NCBI GenBank assembly: GCA_011390535.1
Contig: JAABSF010000202.1
Coordinates: 1 to 5,748 of the forward strand
DNA: 5,748 bases
DNA from: Deltaproteobacteria bacterium
GTDB taxonomy: Bacteria > Myxococcota_A > Polyangia > HGW-17 > SLPX01
Reading direction: 5' to 3'
A program made the position numbers and the translations under genes. Below are positions 5,639 through 5,748 of this stretch, piece after piece (position 1 is the stretch's first letter; each line of letters opens with the position of its first letter). The notes under the pieces were generated by a model. It was not told the origin of the DNA. It did no database searches and saw only the letters and a program-made list of their open reading frames with translations.

Positions 5639-5748
5639 ATTACCTAAGCCAAACCCCCTCCTCGCTCCTCGGTCCGGGGATCTGGGATGGGAGTATTTAG
5701 TTCCTACGCCCTGATATTGATCCCATGACTTTGAATGGGCTCATTATC
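5639..5748. other. Right-edge spacer, nothing firm
   Basis: No gene, hairpin or convincing promoter found. On the minus strand one frame is open from the edge to TAG at 5704-5706 (14 codons), which could be the tail of an upstream gene, but that length is expected by chance. Confidence 0.4.

Noticed and set aside
5704..5748. C-terminal tail of an upstream minus-strand gene
   Set aside because: Only 14 open codons from the edge to TAG and no family motif; chance is enough.

Overview
The window carries four protein genes: a minus-strand uvrC that reads out of the left edge, a plus-strand aminotransferase gene, and two minus-strand lipoprotein genes that no family name fully covers. There are no RNA genes, insertion sequences or CRISPR arrays that I can see. 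Base composition looks close to balanced. Cys-rich lipoproteins made of short four-cysteine modules joined to a beta-helix are common in Myxococcota, Bradymonadota and other former Deltaproteobacteria, so a Gram-negative bacterium of that kind is my best guess. That is an inference from protein style only.

Layout. 1-1712 (minus): UvrC nucleotide-excision-repair nuclease. Its N-terminal two thirds are textbook, but the reading frame then enters a 15-bp tandem repeat and a 21-bp tandem repeat and meets a TGA inside the last 21-bp copy. The third catalytic residue of the second nuclease domain and the helix-hairpin-helix are missing as read. 1713-1814: short divergent promoter region. 1815-3032 (plus): DegT/DnrJ/EryC1/StrS-type PLP aminotransferase, probably acting on a nucleotide-sugar. 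3033-3139: convergent spacer with a 30-bp tandem duplication that copies the end of the next gene, stop codon included. 3140-4639 (minus): 499-residue lipoprotein with five four-Cys modules and a parallel beta-helix. 4640-4876: spacer with a perfect 11-bp inverted repeat. 4877-5587 (minus): small unrecognised lipoprotein with a repetitive charged tail. 5588-5748: leader made of 9-bp repeats full of ATG codons, with a strong ribosome binding site in the wrong frame for the lipoprotein, then about 110 bp with nothing convincing.

The theme is short tandem repeats at gene ends. All three minus-strand genes have repeats in or just after their 3' ends (15, 21, 30 and 21 bp, all multiples of three), and the last gene also has them over its start. 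Two of these tracts bear on expression: one contains a stop codon made by a single base change in one repeat copy (uvrC), the other sets which frame the strong ribosome binding site feeds (the small lipoprotein). The repair nuclease, sugar aminotransferase and surface lipoproteins do not form an obvious pathway. The two lipoproteins may be co-transcribed.
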